From a virus, in IMG/VR virus record IMGVR_UViG_3300020478_000018, positions 1 to 41,675 of that record: 41,675 nt of DNA; one strand, given 5' to 3'. The notes beneath the pieces were generated by a model that ran no database searches, had not been told where the DNA came from, and saw only the letters and a list, made by a program, of their open reading frames with translations. The first letter of the stretch is position 1, and every line of letters starts with the position of its first letter. Below are positions 15,978 to 23,062 of the stretch, piece after piece. The translations under genes were made by a program, and so were the position numbers.

Positions 15978-16575
15978 AAAACTTTTCAGCGTCCTTTATA
16001 GTTTTACTTATAGCCTTATTAGCTTTTAACTTTTCTAGTATCGGTTTAAATCTGTTGTACTCAAATAGTTCATCAACATATAGTTTTGCTAGGAAGGGTT
16101 GAGATATTCTCATTTCCAATACAGGGTCTAAGAATGCTGTAACTCTGCGGTTAATTTCATTCCAATCTTGTCTACTCTCAGAAGATAAAATTGTTAAACC
16201 TTTTGTTAATAACTGTATTGCTCCTAACGCACTCTCTAACATTGCAGATTTCTGTGCTTCTGCCATGATTTGTTTCTCTAATAAAAGATAATGAGTGATT
16301 TGTTCATCATTATTATTTAAGTGCCTTTGAACATCTTGTACACAACGAAATACTGCCAACCTAACAAAATCTGATCTTGTCTTAATTGGCAATCCTTTTC
16401 CTTTGGCATCTTGAATTAATTCATCTACCATTCTTCCTAATTGAGGATCAATCCTAGATTGGATAACATCAGATTCACCTTTGTCATTTGCAGGTCTTAA
16501 ATTAAATTCCCACTCTTCAACATCCTCTTTAGGTAAATCTTCAATGTTTGCATCCCAATTAATTTCACTTGCCAT
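15967..16575 (-). CDS. RHH-like protein with shared N-terminal motif
   Basis: This 202-residue protein opens with INWDANIEDLP, nearly the same peptide that opens the probable ssDNA-binding protein (13654). Residues about 40-75 (VIQSRIDPQLGRMVDELIQD ... TRSDFVRLAVFRCV) read as a ribbon-helix-helix DNA-binding fold: a strand followed by two helices with TRSDFVR at the turn. The rest is long helices, probably a coiled or dimerising domain. It lies directly upstream of the helicase with an overlap, so it may load or regulate it. Confidence 0.5.
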   Translation of the reverse strand: MASEINWDANIEDLPKEDVEEWEFNLRPANDKGESDVIQSRIDPQLGRMVDELIQDAKGKGLPIKTRSDFVRLAVFRCVQDVQRHLNNNDEQITHYLLLEKQIMAEAQKSAMLESALGAIQLLTKGLTILSSESRQDWNEINRRVTAFLDPVLEMRISQPFLAKLYVDELFEYNRFKPILEKLKANKAISKTIKDAEKFYES

Positions 16576-16577
16576 TC

Positions 16578-16895
16578 TTATATACCTCTCTCTAACCTTC
16601 TTCTTATTTCTGATTCATCTCTAATTTGACCTGATTCGACATACCACCTACCACCATAATTAACTCCTTTATATCTTCCTGATCTTATTGACCTTAAAAG
16701 ACTTTGAGGAGATTCGTTTAATCTATCTGATGCTTCTGATAAGTTATAGAAATTAGATAGAATAGATTGAACTTCTGATTCGACTTCTGCAATGCGAGAT
16801 TCAATCTCTTTTTTCTGATCTTTTAAAACAAATATTTCTTCAGATAAATCTTGTACAATTTTTATCCCTTCTATCCCTACATCAAAGTTTGACAT
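16578..16895 (-). CDS. Coiled-coil plus excisionase-like winged-HTH protein
   Basis: This 105-residue protein has an N-terminal coiled coil (about 12-50, DLSEEIFVLKDQKKEIESRI) joined to a small winged-helix domain of the MerR/excisionase type (YNLSEASDRLNESPQSLLRS and IRSGRYKGVNYGGRWYV). Such domains bind DNA and often act as accessory initiator, excision or recombination factors. There is no integrase in the window, which argues against an excision role. It ends two bases before the RHH-like gene and follows a 97-bp gap containing a hairpin. Confidence 0.6.
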   Translation of the reverse strand: MSNFDVGIEGIKIVQDLSEEIFVLKDQKKEIESRIAEVESEVQSILSNFYNLSEASDRLNESPQSLLRSIRSGRYKGVNYGGRWYVESGQIRDESEIRRRLERGI

Positions 16896-16940
16896 TTTAA
16901 TTTATATATTCCTTTATGGGTTTCTTGTATGTTGTATACA

Positions 16941-16969
16941 GGGTGGCAGGATTAATAGGTCTGCCACCT
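16941..16969. promoter_or_regulatory. Nine-bp stem-loop between HTH genes
   Basis: GGGTGGCAG at 16941-16949 pairs with CTGCCACCT at 16961-16969, with one G-T pair and an 11-base loop. It follows the palindrome TGTATACA (16933-16940) and lies in the 97-bp gap between the HTH gene at 16993 and the coiled-coil gene at 16578. No T-tract follows the stem on the minus strand, so it is more likely an operator or mRNA processing/attenuation element than a simple terminator. Confidence 0.45.
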
Positions 16970-16992
16970 ATGTTATATTTATAATATATAGA

Positions 16993-17442
16993 TTAATAAG
17001 CCATCTCAGGAATGTTTAATGAAAACCAATGCTTTCGGTTAAGTTCATCACGAACTACCGCTGTGTGTTTTCCATCTTCTGTATTGATGTGTGTAATCTT
17101 GTGAGATTTAAAATCTTCAAATCTAGCATTACAATCACTGCAATTATCTACAACAGATAATTCAATAATCTCTTTCCCTTCAACTTCCATTCTTAATTCT
17201 CCTGTTGTTGGGGGAAGTCCATTTTGTTTCCGAATTCTAGATACTTGTCTAGTAAGATTTAATTCATTAATCCAACGACTCATAGTTGAAGGTGATATCC
17301 CTAAAGCATCACTTGCTTGTTTCTGTTCGCCCCTAGATTGAATTAGGGCATCAAGGATTAGAGTATCTATCTCTTTTCCAAACTTATATTCCATCATATA
17401 CATGGTGGAAGTTTTTCTAATTATTTTTTGCAAAATATTCAA
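16993..17442 (-). CDS. Fis-like HTH protein with zinc-type Cys pair
   Basis: This 149-residue protein contains a Fis/HTH_8-type helix-turn-helix (residues about 29-62, LDALIQSRGEQKQASDALGI with SPSTMSRWI) followed by a CSDC pair and a beta-rich C-terminal half (KHWFSLNIPEMAY). The start is uncertain: TTG at 17442 or 17433 (the latter nine bases behind AAGGAG), or ATG at 17403 without a ribosome binding site. It overlaps the end of the RuvB-like gene, so the two are likely translated together. A regulatory role in recombination or in switching the operon is plausible. Confidence 0.55.
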   Translation of the reverse strand: MNILQKIIRKTSTMYMMEYKFGKEIDTLILDALIQSRGEQKQASDALGISPSTMSRWINELNLTRQVSRIRKQNGLPPTTGELRMEVEGKEIIELSVVDNCSDCNARFEDFKSHKITHINTEDGKHTAVVRDELNRKHWFSLNIPEMAY

Positions 17443-18337
17443 CTCCTTTTGTTGTGGCTACTCTTCCCCTAGGTGTTCTTTCTATTAAATCCATTTCTAT
17501 TAAATGAGGTTCATAGATTGATTCAATAGCTTTTTCATCTATATTAGTTTGAAGTGAAAGTGCTTTTAGTCCTACTGGATTAAGATCAAATTTATAAATT
17601 AAAGTATCTAGAATTTCAAAGTCGTTAGATGTTAATCCATTTTCATCTATATCTAGATTTCTTAATGTTGTTCTAACAATAGGTTCGTTAATTAGAATTG
17701 TATGAGAAACAGTTGCAGTGTCTCTGCATCTTTCTAGTAAACGATTAGCTGTACGAGGATTTCTTCTTGAGGAAAGGGAAAGGTGGTCGAGAGCTGTATC
17801 TGAAATATCTAATTGCATCTTATGGGCATTTATATAAATGATCTTTTTGATCTCTTCATATGAATATCTTGTAAGTTGCACAATAAATCCAAATCTTTCT
17901 CTAAAAGGTGGAGCGAGTAAACCTAGATCAGTTGTTGCTCCAATAAGTGTGAATGGGCGTAGATTAATTCTTCCACCCCATCCCATAGGATTGTCGATTG
18001 TGTAATCAGTCATAGCTGTATATAAAGTTTCTTGAAGTTTCTTAGGAAGTGCATGAATTTCATCTATAAACATAAATTCATGTTCATGGATTTCTAATAA
18101 GGCATCATAAATGATATTGTGAGATTCAATTACAGGTGCAAGAAAGTGATGACACGAACTGTCAAATTCATTAGCAATTATATTTGCTAAAGTTGTTTTT
18201 CCTAAACCACTTGCTCCATGTAAAAGAATATGGGGAAAAGGTTCATTACGCATTTTAGATGCGTTTAATGAAACCTTAATTGATTTCTTAATTTTGTCTT
18301 GTCCAATATATTCGGTTAAATTGTCAGGTTGTAACAT
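17417..18337 (-). CDS. ruvB: RuvB-like Holliday junction helicase
   Basis: The protein has 306 residues from the ATG at 18337; a TTG six codons upstream is the alternative. RuvB features are in order: GQDKIKK near the N-terminus, Walker A GASGLGKT (41-48, Ala replacing the usual Pro), Walker B MFIDEIH (89-95), sensor 1 GATT (133-136), the arginine-finger segment PPFRERFG (143-150) and the sensor 2 segment RRNPRTANRLL. The C-terminal winged helix (NPVGLKAL and ERTPRGRVATT) is also present. Host RuvB has about 340 residues. RuvB drives Holliday junction branch migration. No RuvA or RuvC partner is visible; the XPF-like nuclease could resolve junctions instead. Confidence 0.9.
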   Translation of the reverse strand: MLQPDNLTEYIGQDKIKKSIKVSLNASKMRNEPFPHILLHGASGLGKTTLANIIANEFDSSCHHFLAPVIESHNIIYDALLEIHEHEFMFIDEIHALPKKLQETLYTAMTDYTIDNPMGWGGRINLRPFTLIGATTDLGLLAPPFRERFGFIVQLTRYSYEEIKKIIYINAHKMQLDISDTALDHLSLSSRRNPRTANRLLERCRDTATVSHTILINEPIVRTTLRNLDIDENGLTSNDFEILDTLIYKFDLNPVGLKALSLQTNIDEKAIESIYEPHLIEMDLIERTPRGRVATTKGVEYFAKNN

Positions 18338-18614
18338 AATTTTTTTCCATCTCAATGGGTGGACTATTATTGTCTCATATAGGGTTTCAGAATAAAACCC
18401 TTTTTGGACTGAATTTTCTAATAATTTTTTTTCATGAATTATAATTCACTGGTGGGGAACGAGATTAAGAACAGTTGGGAGACTACCCCCAAGAAATAGT
18501 GAGCCACACTAAATCTTCTTTTGCACAATTTACATGCAGAGTCCTTTTCGGAGTCTTCCTTATCTCTTTTTAGTTAAGACTCAATGCTACCCCACGCTTG
18601 AATTTAGTTAAGAA
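18338..18614. promoter_or_regulatory. 277-bp gene-free leader region before ruvB
   Basis: No supported gene lies here. The region holds a direct repeat TTTAGTTAAGA at 18569-18579 and 18603-18613. On the minus strand a GTGGGG segment just downstream of the first repeat can pair with CCCCAC about 140 bases later, and a TTGGG/CCCAA stem lies inside that span. The A-rich run before the ruvB start gives only a weak ribosome binding site. The arrangement suggests an operator plus a structured leader or small RNA on the ruvB transcript, but no tRNA or known riboswitch fits. Confidence 0.35.
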
Positions 18615-18968
18615 CTAGCTTTTGCTTTTAGCTGAATCTTTTCCTTCTTCAGCTTTATTGCGAATAACTATTCTTTTCTTGAGAACTATTTTTCTCTGAT
18701 CATCTACAGCATCAACTGTAAAGTCACCGGAATCGAGTTTTCGTATAACAAAACCTTCTACGAATTCATCTTCCGATAAACCTTCAATTGAAGTTAAAGC
18801 TGTTGCTAAAGATAGAGTGTAGCTTTTCTCTTTTTCAGATTGTGCTTCCTCTGCTTCTCTAACCATATCCCCAACTAACATAGAATGCAGTCGAGTTCCT
18901 GCTTTAGCTACTCGACCTTCTCCAAAGGGAATATCTTGATCTTTGAATGATTCTTTAATAGATGGCAT
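18615..18968 (-). CDS. Small unknown early protein
   Basis: This 117-residue protein has a charged, Ser/Lys-rich C-terminus (KAEEGKDSAKSKS), a helical centre (VREAEEAQSEKEKSYTLSLA) and a beta-type patch (GDFTVDAVDDQRKIVLKKR). There are no cysteines or membrane segments. ATG at 18968 follows AGAGAGA. It precedes the leader region of ruvB and probably marks the end of the small-gene block. The family is not recognised. Confidence 0.6.
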   Translation of the reverse strand: MPSIKESFKDQDIPFGEGRVAKAGTRLHSMLVGDMVREAEEAQSEKEKSYTLSLATALTSIEGLSEDEFVEGFVIRKLDSGDFTVDAVDDQRKIVLKKRIVIRNKAEEGKDSAKSKS

Positions 18969-19048
18969 TCACTTCTCTCTCTTTAAATTCACTTAGTTGA
19001 TAAACAATAGACCGTCTTGAGGTGGCTAATCTCTTAACTGTTTATTTA

Positions 19049-19276
19049 TTAGATTCCTCTTAATCTCCATAGCAATGAAATTGCTCTTTCTTTATTACCT
19101 AAAACTTTATTCAGTCCTTCCCATTCACCTGCTAAAATAAACATAAAGTTCATTGAAAGGTCTGAGTTGTTTTTAATCTTTCTTTCTATAGTTTCAATTC
19201 TTTCTTGAATTTCATTTAAGGTCATCATGGAATCCACTACATTGTCATAAATCCTGTCGTTTCCCTCATGACTCAT
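19049..19276 (-). CDS. Small unknown helical protein
   Basis: This 75-residue protein is predicted to be nearly all helical, with a coiled-coil stretch at about 18-38 (TLNEIQERIETIERKIKNN) and a conserved-looking aromatic patch FMFILAGEWEGL near the middle. It begins inside the end of the preceding zinc-type gene (11-base overlap). The size and charge pattern fit small phage-encoded modulators of host proteins, but nothing specific was recognised. Confidence 0.55.
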   Translation of the reverse strand: MSHEGNDRIYDNVVDSMMTLNEIQERIETIERKIKNNSDLSMNFMFILAGEWEGLNKVLGNKERAISLLWRLRGI

Positions 19277-19526
19277 TTTCTTTTACCTCTAAATTAGTGA
19301 AGATACGGTGTTCATAAACTGATTCACATGTTAAACATGTGTAAATTGTTATTTTTATTTCGTGTTGAGGTGAATCATCAGCAGGTAAATATCTTTGTAA
19401 TTCCACTGAATTGTTATGCCAATTATGTTTAAATTCTCCATACTTAGATTCTTTACAATCAAGAATGTTTTCACCCCTATGGATCAATTGACTACTTTCC
19501 ACTTTCTGCTCCTTTTGCATATTCAC
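19266..19526 (-). CDS. Small CxxC protein
   Basis: This 86-residue protein initiates at GTG 19526, well placed eight bases behind AGGAGG; an ATG six bases later is the alternative. The C-terminal half contains TCLTCESVYEHR, a single CxxC, with one further cysteine near residue 24 (LDCKESKYGEF). The remainder is His- and Asn-rich (HNWHNNS) and could supply more metal ligands. It overlaps the next gene, in line with coupling. Function unknown. Confidence 0.55.
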   Translation of the reverse strand: MNMQKEQKVESSQLIHRGENILDCKESKYGEFKHNWHNNSVELQRYLPADDSPQHEIKITIYTCLTCESVYEHRIFTNLEVKENES

Positions 19527-19527
19527 T

Positions 19528-20121
19528 TTAAATTCCTCCTCCAGTTTCTAAAAGTACATTTGAACCTTTTGCCACTTGATTAGTAGCTAGATGTGCCTCG
19601 TCTGCTTTAGTAATAGGAATCTTTACTTTAGGGATTACGTCATTTAATCCTTCCATTTCTCTTTCAATTCTAGACAGTACAGTTCTTGCATATCTTTCTG
19701 AGTTATCAAATAAGTGTGTCTTAAAAAATGCTTTTGTTTGTTTGTCTGCATTACTTACGAATCCAATATGATCTTGAATTTCTTTTAAACTACAGACGCG
19801 TTTAACTCTTATTTGACTAAAAATAGGATCACCATCAGGTGTTTCGCCATTAACAATATCTTTATGGAAATACAGAAATCCATTAACAGCTTGTCCAAAC
19901 TGAAAATGCCTTAACCAAAAATCCTTATAGTTTTTTTCTGTAATACTTGGAATCCCTATTATTAATGGAAGGGTTGTGATTAATTCTGTAATTGGATTTT
20001 GCAAATACTCCATATCTTCCATTGTCATAGAGTCAGTATTTCTTCTAAGTGGATACCCATCAATACATCTTTTATCTGGATTCCATCCTTTTATTTTTGA
20101 TATATCCCACCAATAACTCAT
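19528..20121 (-). CDS. Unknown early protein, 197 residues
   Basis: The protein has an aromatic N-terminus (MSYWWDISKIKGWNPDKRCI) and a proline- and isoleucine-rich segment (PLIIGIPSITEK). The middle is compact (FWLRHFQFGQAVNGFLYF), and the C-terminal third is long and helical. It is cytoplasmic, with no signal peptide or membrane helix strong enough to call. AGGAG sits eight bases before the ATG, which overlaps the stop of a 23-residue membrane peptide (ATGA). The family is not recognised. Confidence 0.6.
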   Translation of the reverse strand: MSYWWDISKIKGWNPDKRCIDGYPLRRNTDSMTMEDMEYLQNPITELITTLPLIIGIPSITEKNYKDFWLRHFQFGQAVNGFLYFHKDIVNGETPDGDPIFSQIRVKRVCSLKEIQDHIGFVSNADKQTKAFFKTHLFDNSERYARTVLSRIEREMEGLNDVIPKVKIPITKADEAHLATNQVAKGSNVLLETGGGI

Positions 20122-20189
20122 TTAGTTTCTCCTGTTAAAATCCATATGGATAAAATAATTACTGTAAAAACAAAGACTGATCTAATCAT
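20118..20189 (-). CDS. 23-residue membrane micropeptide
   Basis: ATG at 20189 starts six bases after the preceding stop, with GGTGA upstream. The peptide is MIRSVFVFTVIILSIWILTG plus a short polar tail: one uninterrupted hydrophobic helix of about 16 residues. Its stop overlaps the next start (ATGA), which supports genuine translation. A small phage membrane peptide in the early region might affect the host envelope or superinfection, but this is inference. Tiny size limits confidence. Confidence 0.45.
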   Translation of the reverse strand: MIRSVFVFTVIILSIWILTGETK

Positions 20190-20195
20190 GCTTTA

Positions 20196-20708
20196 TCACC
20201 ATTCTTCTATGAAAATATTATTTGTCATAGAAACTTCAGTTTGATCCCATGATTGACTGTCTAAATTCAATAATGAATCTCGATCAACCTTTGTAACGTA
20301 AAACTCACTATCAGGTTTATTTCTGTGAAAGTAACCGATTAATAAAAGATCATCTAAGTCTTCATCAGCCATTTCTAAAATTCCTGTTAAAAAAATACTT
20401 GAGTCCACAAATTCTGTTGCTATAACCTGAGAAACCATTCCATATTCTTTAACATTATTTTTTTGTAAGAATGATCCTAGTTCTAGCCTTAAATCTTCTG
20501 CTTTTATAGACTCAAGCATTTTTACGTCTAATTCATTTTGTTCTGTAAAATAACAAACCATTACTGGTAGTAAATGTGTAGCAAACTTTTCGCCTAGATT
20601 CTCTCTATCTGATAAAGCATCATATGATCCTTCCATCAAGATTTTTAAAATCACAGCTTTTTGGTTAATGGGATCAACAAATGTTGAACCCTTAATTGGA
20701 TATTTCAT
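20196..20708 (-). CDS. Unknown early protein, 170 residues
   Basis: This soluble acidic protein has a helical first half (VILKILMEGSYDALSDRENL, LPVMVCYFTEQNELDVKMLE) and a beta-rich second half (FVDSSIFLTGILEMADEDLD, EFYVTKVDRDSLLNLDSQSW). The C-terminal end is acidic and aromatic (NNIFIEEW). There are no metal motifs. It lies between a small gap and the membrane micropeptide, which begins six bases after its stop. The family is not recognised; it could be an inhibitor or adaptor of a host enzyme. Confidence 0.6.
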   Translation of the reverse strand: MKYPIKGSTFVDPINQKAVILKILMEGSYDALSDRENLGEKFATHLLPVMVCYFTEQNELDVKMLESIKAEDLRLELGSFLQKNNVKEYGMVSQVIATEFVDSSIFLTGILEMADEDLDDLLLIGYFHRNKPDSEFYVTKVDRDSLLNLDSQSWDQTEVSMTNNIFIEEW

Positions 20709-20839
20709 AAATTACCTTTAAAATAAGTACAGCTTTCACGTTTAGCTGAAAAGTGAACCTTGCGACAAACTCAGACATAAGAAAGCAGAAATGCCAATGC
20801 TAGCGTTCTGAGATATGTATTTCATCTTTGGAGGTTAAA

Positions 20840-21163
20840 TTATTCCTCGATAGTTAAACATTCTTTATCGTTATCGCATTCTGAAACTTCTGCATAATCG
20901 ATCATAGCGACCTTTCGATTAAAAAGAACCTTTAACACGATTCCTTCTTGATTAGCAAACCCTTTTGCAACACCGTCAATAGTCGTGTCAGCTTCTTTCA
21001 GCATTTCATCATCTACGTTGTTAACAATATGTTTAACGTATTCAGTTAAAGATTCTGACGCTTCTTTTTTAGTTGAATAAACTGTTTCTTCTGAATAGCT
21101 AGGAAGATATCCATGATCTCCTGCTAAAACGTGGTAATGTAATTTTTCATGTTTATTTTTCAT
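20840..21163 (-). CDS. Small unknown early protein
   Basis: This 107-residue protein has a His-rich start (KNKHEKLHYHVLAGDHG), a helical middle (EASESLTEYVKHIVNNV) and a beta-type C-terminal half ending in an acidic tail with two cysteines (SECDNDKECLTIEE). It overlaps the end of the next upstream gene by 11 bases. Its N-terminal YHVLAGDHGYLPSYSE pattern recalls small phage proteins of the 'DUF' class, but none can be named. Confidence 0.55.
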   Translation of the reverse strand: MKNKHEKLHYHVLAGDHGYLPSYSEETVYSTKKEASESLTEYVKHIVNNVDDEMLKEADTTIDGVAKGFANQEGIVLKVLFNRKVAMIDYAEVSECDNDKECLTIEE

Positions 21164-21626
21164 TTTGTTGCCTTTCTATTTTTGTGATTACTTTAGGTGG
21201 AAGGACTTGTAAGTCATTCTCAAGAATTAAATTAGAGAAAAGAGTATTTCTGATTTTCTTAATATCTTCTATATCTGATTTCTCTATTAAATCTTCTTCA
21301 ACCTGAGTCATGACTTCTAATCCATAATGAATGACTTTTGCCATTCTCAATCTTCCTTTTGGGCTTAACATGAAACCTAAGACTTTTGATTCTAGATATA
21401 CTTGTTCTGTATCTTCACCAAGTTCTTCTTTAATCTCATCATTTCTTTTGTCCATTTGAGTACATGCATCTTCTAAAAGGCTTGCAACAAATTTAGATTG
21501 ACCTGCATTTCCAATACAATATTCACAATCTTTTTGAAGGTCTAAATACCCTTTAATAAATGGTCTTGCTAATCCCATCCACCTAGGTGCTAGATTTATT
21601 GTTTTTAGTTCTTGTTTTTCACTCAT
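21153..21626 (-). CDS. Unknown early protein, 157 residues
   Basis: This mainly helical protein has a CEYC pair near residue 34 and a conserved-looking GQSKFVASLLEDACTQMDKR segment. The middle contains LSPKGRLRMAKVI. ATG at 21626 overlaps the previous stop by eight bases. The KFVASLLEDA pattern looks like an amphipathic helix used for protein binding. No known family was assigned. Confidence 0.55.
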   Translation of the reverse strand: MSEKQELKTINLAPRWMGLARPFIKGYLDLQKDCEYCIGNAGQSKFVASLLEDACTQMDKRNDEIKEELGEDTEQVYLESKVLGFMLSPKGRLRMAKVIHYGLEVMTQVEEDLIEKSDIEDIKKIRNTLFSNLILENDLQVLPPKVITKIERQQNEK

Positions 21627-21879
21627 CTTTTATTTCCTCTATATCTTTAGATACTCCAAATATTCCTGTTGCAATTTCTTCCATAATCCCTTGACCTGTT
21701 TGATTATGTGGTCGCTGAAAGATTCTAAATCTATCTATACCTTCATAATCTTGATATGCCCTTATAACTAATTCTCCATTCCAACTCTTTATATTTGTAT
21801 CCATTCCTTGAGTTGCAAAACCTCGCCTAGATACAGGTTGATTAACATGATTATTAATTTGACCCCAAAAATGTGACAT
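21619..21879 (-). CDS. Small unknown early protein
   Basis: This 86-residue protein has a beta-rich centre (NIKSWNGELVIRAYQDYEGI and DRFRIFQRPHN) framed by polar ends. ATG at 21879 is preceded by GGAGAGAAAG. It sits just downstream of the longer conserved phage protein at 21906 and overlaps the next gene by eight bases. No family was recognised. Confidence 0.55.
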   Translation of the reverse strand: MSHFWGQINNHVNQPVSRRGFATQGMDTNIKSWNGELVIRAYQDYEGIDRFRIFQRPHNQTGQGIMEEIATGIFGVSKDIEEIKDE

Positions 21880-21905
21880 TTCTTTCTCTCCAATTAAATT
21901 AACTT

Positions 21906-22901
21906 TTACTTAAATGTGTTTTTACAATTTATTGCTACTGCTTCACCTCCAATACTAATTTCATTTGGTTGAGGTTTTAATGTAATCTGTACTTCTAAAT
22001 TACAGATTAAACAGTATGAGTTTGAGTATTTAACATCTGATTGATCACTAGGAATAAATGGTAATTCCTCAAACATATCTTTTATATTTTCTTTCTTCCA
22101 ATAATCAGTAGGAATATCTTCCCAATTAGCTAATGAATGTCCTCTAAGATTTATACTTTCTTCAGCTTGATGTTTAAGTACCGTTAGGTTTCTATAAATT
22201 CCTAGTGCTGTTAATGCACTTGGAACGTCTTCATCTTCTGGATAATTTTCACTTGAATATCCTGCACCATGAAATAACTCGTTAGTTATATGTTCGTTAA
22301 TATCAGTAATAAGTTTTTCTTTTCTTTGAGTCATATCTTCATCTTCAAAATATTCAGAGTTAGTAAAATCTATCTCATTACTATTACTGTAGATAAAATC
22401 TTTAACTTCACTTTCTAAATTACCAATGTATTGATTAGATTGTCTTTCTGAAAAATCTTCTTCATTTAATACAGGGTGCATTGTTAATTCTTCATGAATT
22501 TGTTCAATAGCTTGAATGTACTGAATATAATCAAGGTTGTATTTTAGACTTCCTTGTGGAATTAAAATTTGTTCAATCCACCCACAAAGCCAATGCCCAA
22601 AACGTACTATTTCATGTTCTTGTTTATACTCAATTCCTAATTCAGATAATCGTTTAATAATTTCATACCAATTGGATTCAGTTAATAAATCACTATCTCT
22701 ATTTCTTGCATAAACTACAAATTGTTTATATGGGGCTGTCCCCATAAAATTATCGTAACTATCCCAACTAGATAAACTTTGATGAGTCCATTCTTCTAGA
22801 CTAGGTTTATATTCAGTTAACGTATATTCTTGTAAATAATTTGATGGCAATTCGCCATTAATTAAGTAATAAGGGCGTTCTTTAGAAAAATTCTTTGGCA
22901 T
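21906..22901 (-). CDS. Conserved phage protein of the HWxxGWxE family
   Basis: The protein has 331 residues from the ATG at 22901, chosen for GGAGA six bases upstream; a further ATG at 22985 lacks a ribosome binding site. Its core has the succession RNRDSDLLTESNWYEIIKRL, VRFGHWLCGWIEQILI and LTMHPVLNEEDFSE. That sequence pattern (RDSD...S-N, then GHW..GW.E, then PVL.E.DFSE) recurs in uncharacterised proteins of actinobacteriophages that I recall, without any assigned function. A CLIC pair near the C-terminus is unique here. The likeness gives a weak hint about the host. No catalytic motif is visible. Confidence 0.55.
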   Translation of the reverse strand: MPKNFSKERPYYLINGELPSNYLQEYTLTEYKPSLEEWTHQSLSSWDSYDNFMGTAPYKQFVVYARNRDSDLLTESNWYEIIKRLSELGIEYKQEHEIVRFGHWLCGWIEQILIPQGSLKYNLDYIQYIQAIEQIHEELTMHPVLNEEDFSERQSNQYIGNLESEVKDFIYSNSNEIDFTNSEYFEDEDMTQRKEKLITDINEHITNELFHGAGYSSENYPEDEDVPSALTALGIYRNLTVLKHQAEESINLRGHSLANWEDIPTDYWKKENIKDMFEELPFIPSDQSDVKYSNSYCLICNLEVQITLKPQPNEISIGGEAVAINCKNTFK

Positions 22902-23062
22902 TTCGTTTCTCCAAAATTTGCGGTTAATATAAGGATTTTTTTCATTAGTGATAAAAAAAATCAAAAAATTATGACCCAAAACCATTTCTGATCTTGAGCC
23001 ATAAATTTTTATATTTTATAGAAATTATTCTTTATAAATTATTTCTATATTTATTTATTACT

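Noticed and set aside
16578-16895. Excisionase of a temperate phage
   Set aside because: The winged-HTH is excisionase-like, but no integrase, attachment site or repressor was found, so a different DNA-binding role is more likely.
18430-18600. tRNA- or tmRNA-like segment (CCCCACCA-type end pairing with GTGGGG)
   Set aside because: Only six bases pair over about 140 bases, there is no T-loop (GGTTCGA) or anticodon arm, and neither length nor fold matches a tRNA or tmRNA.
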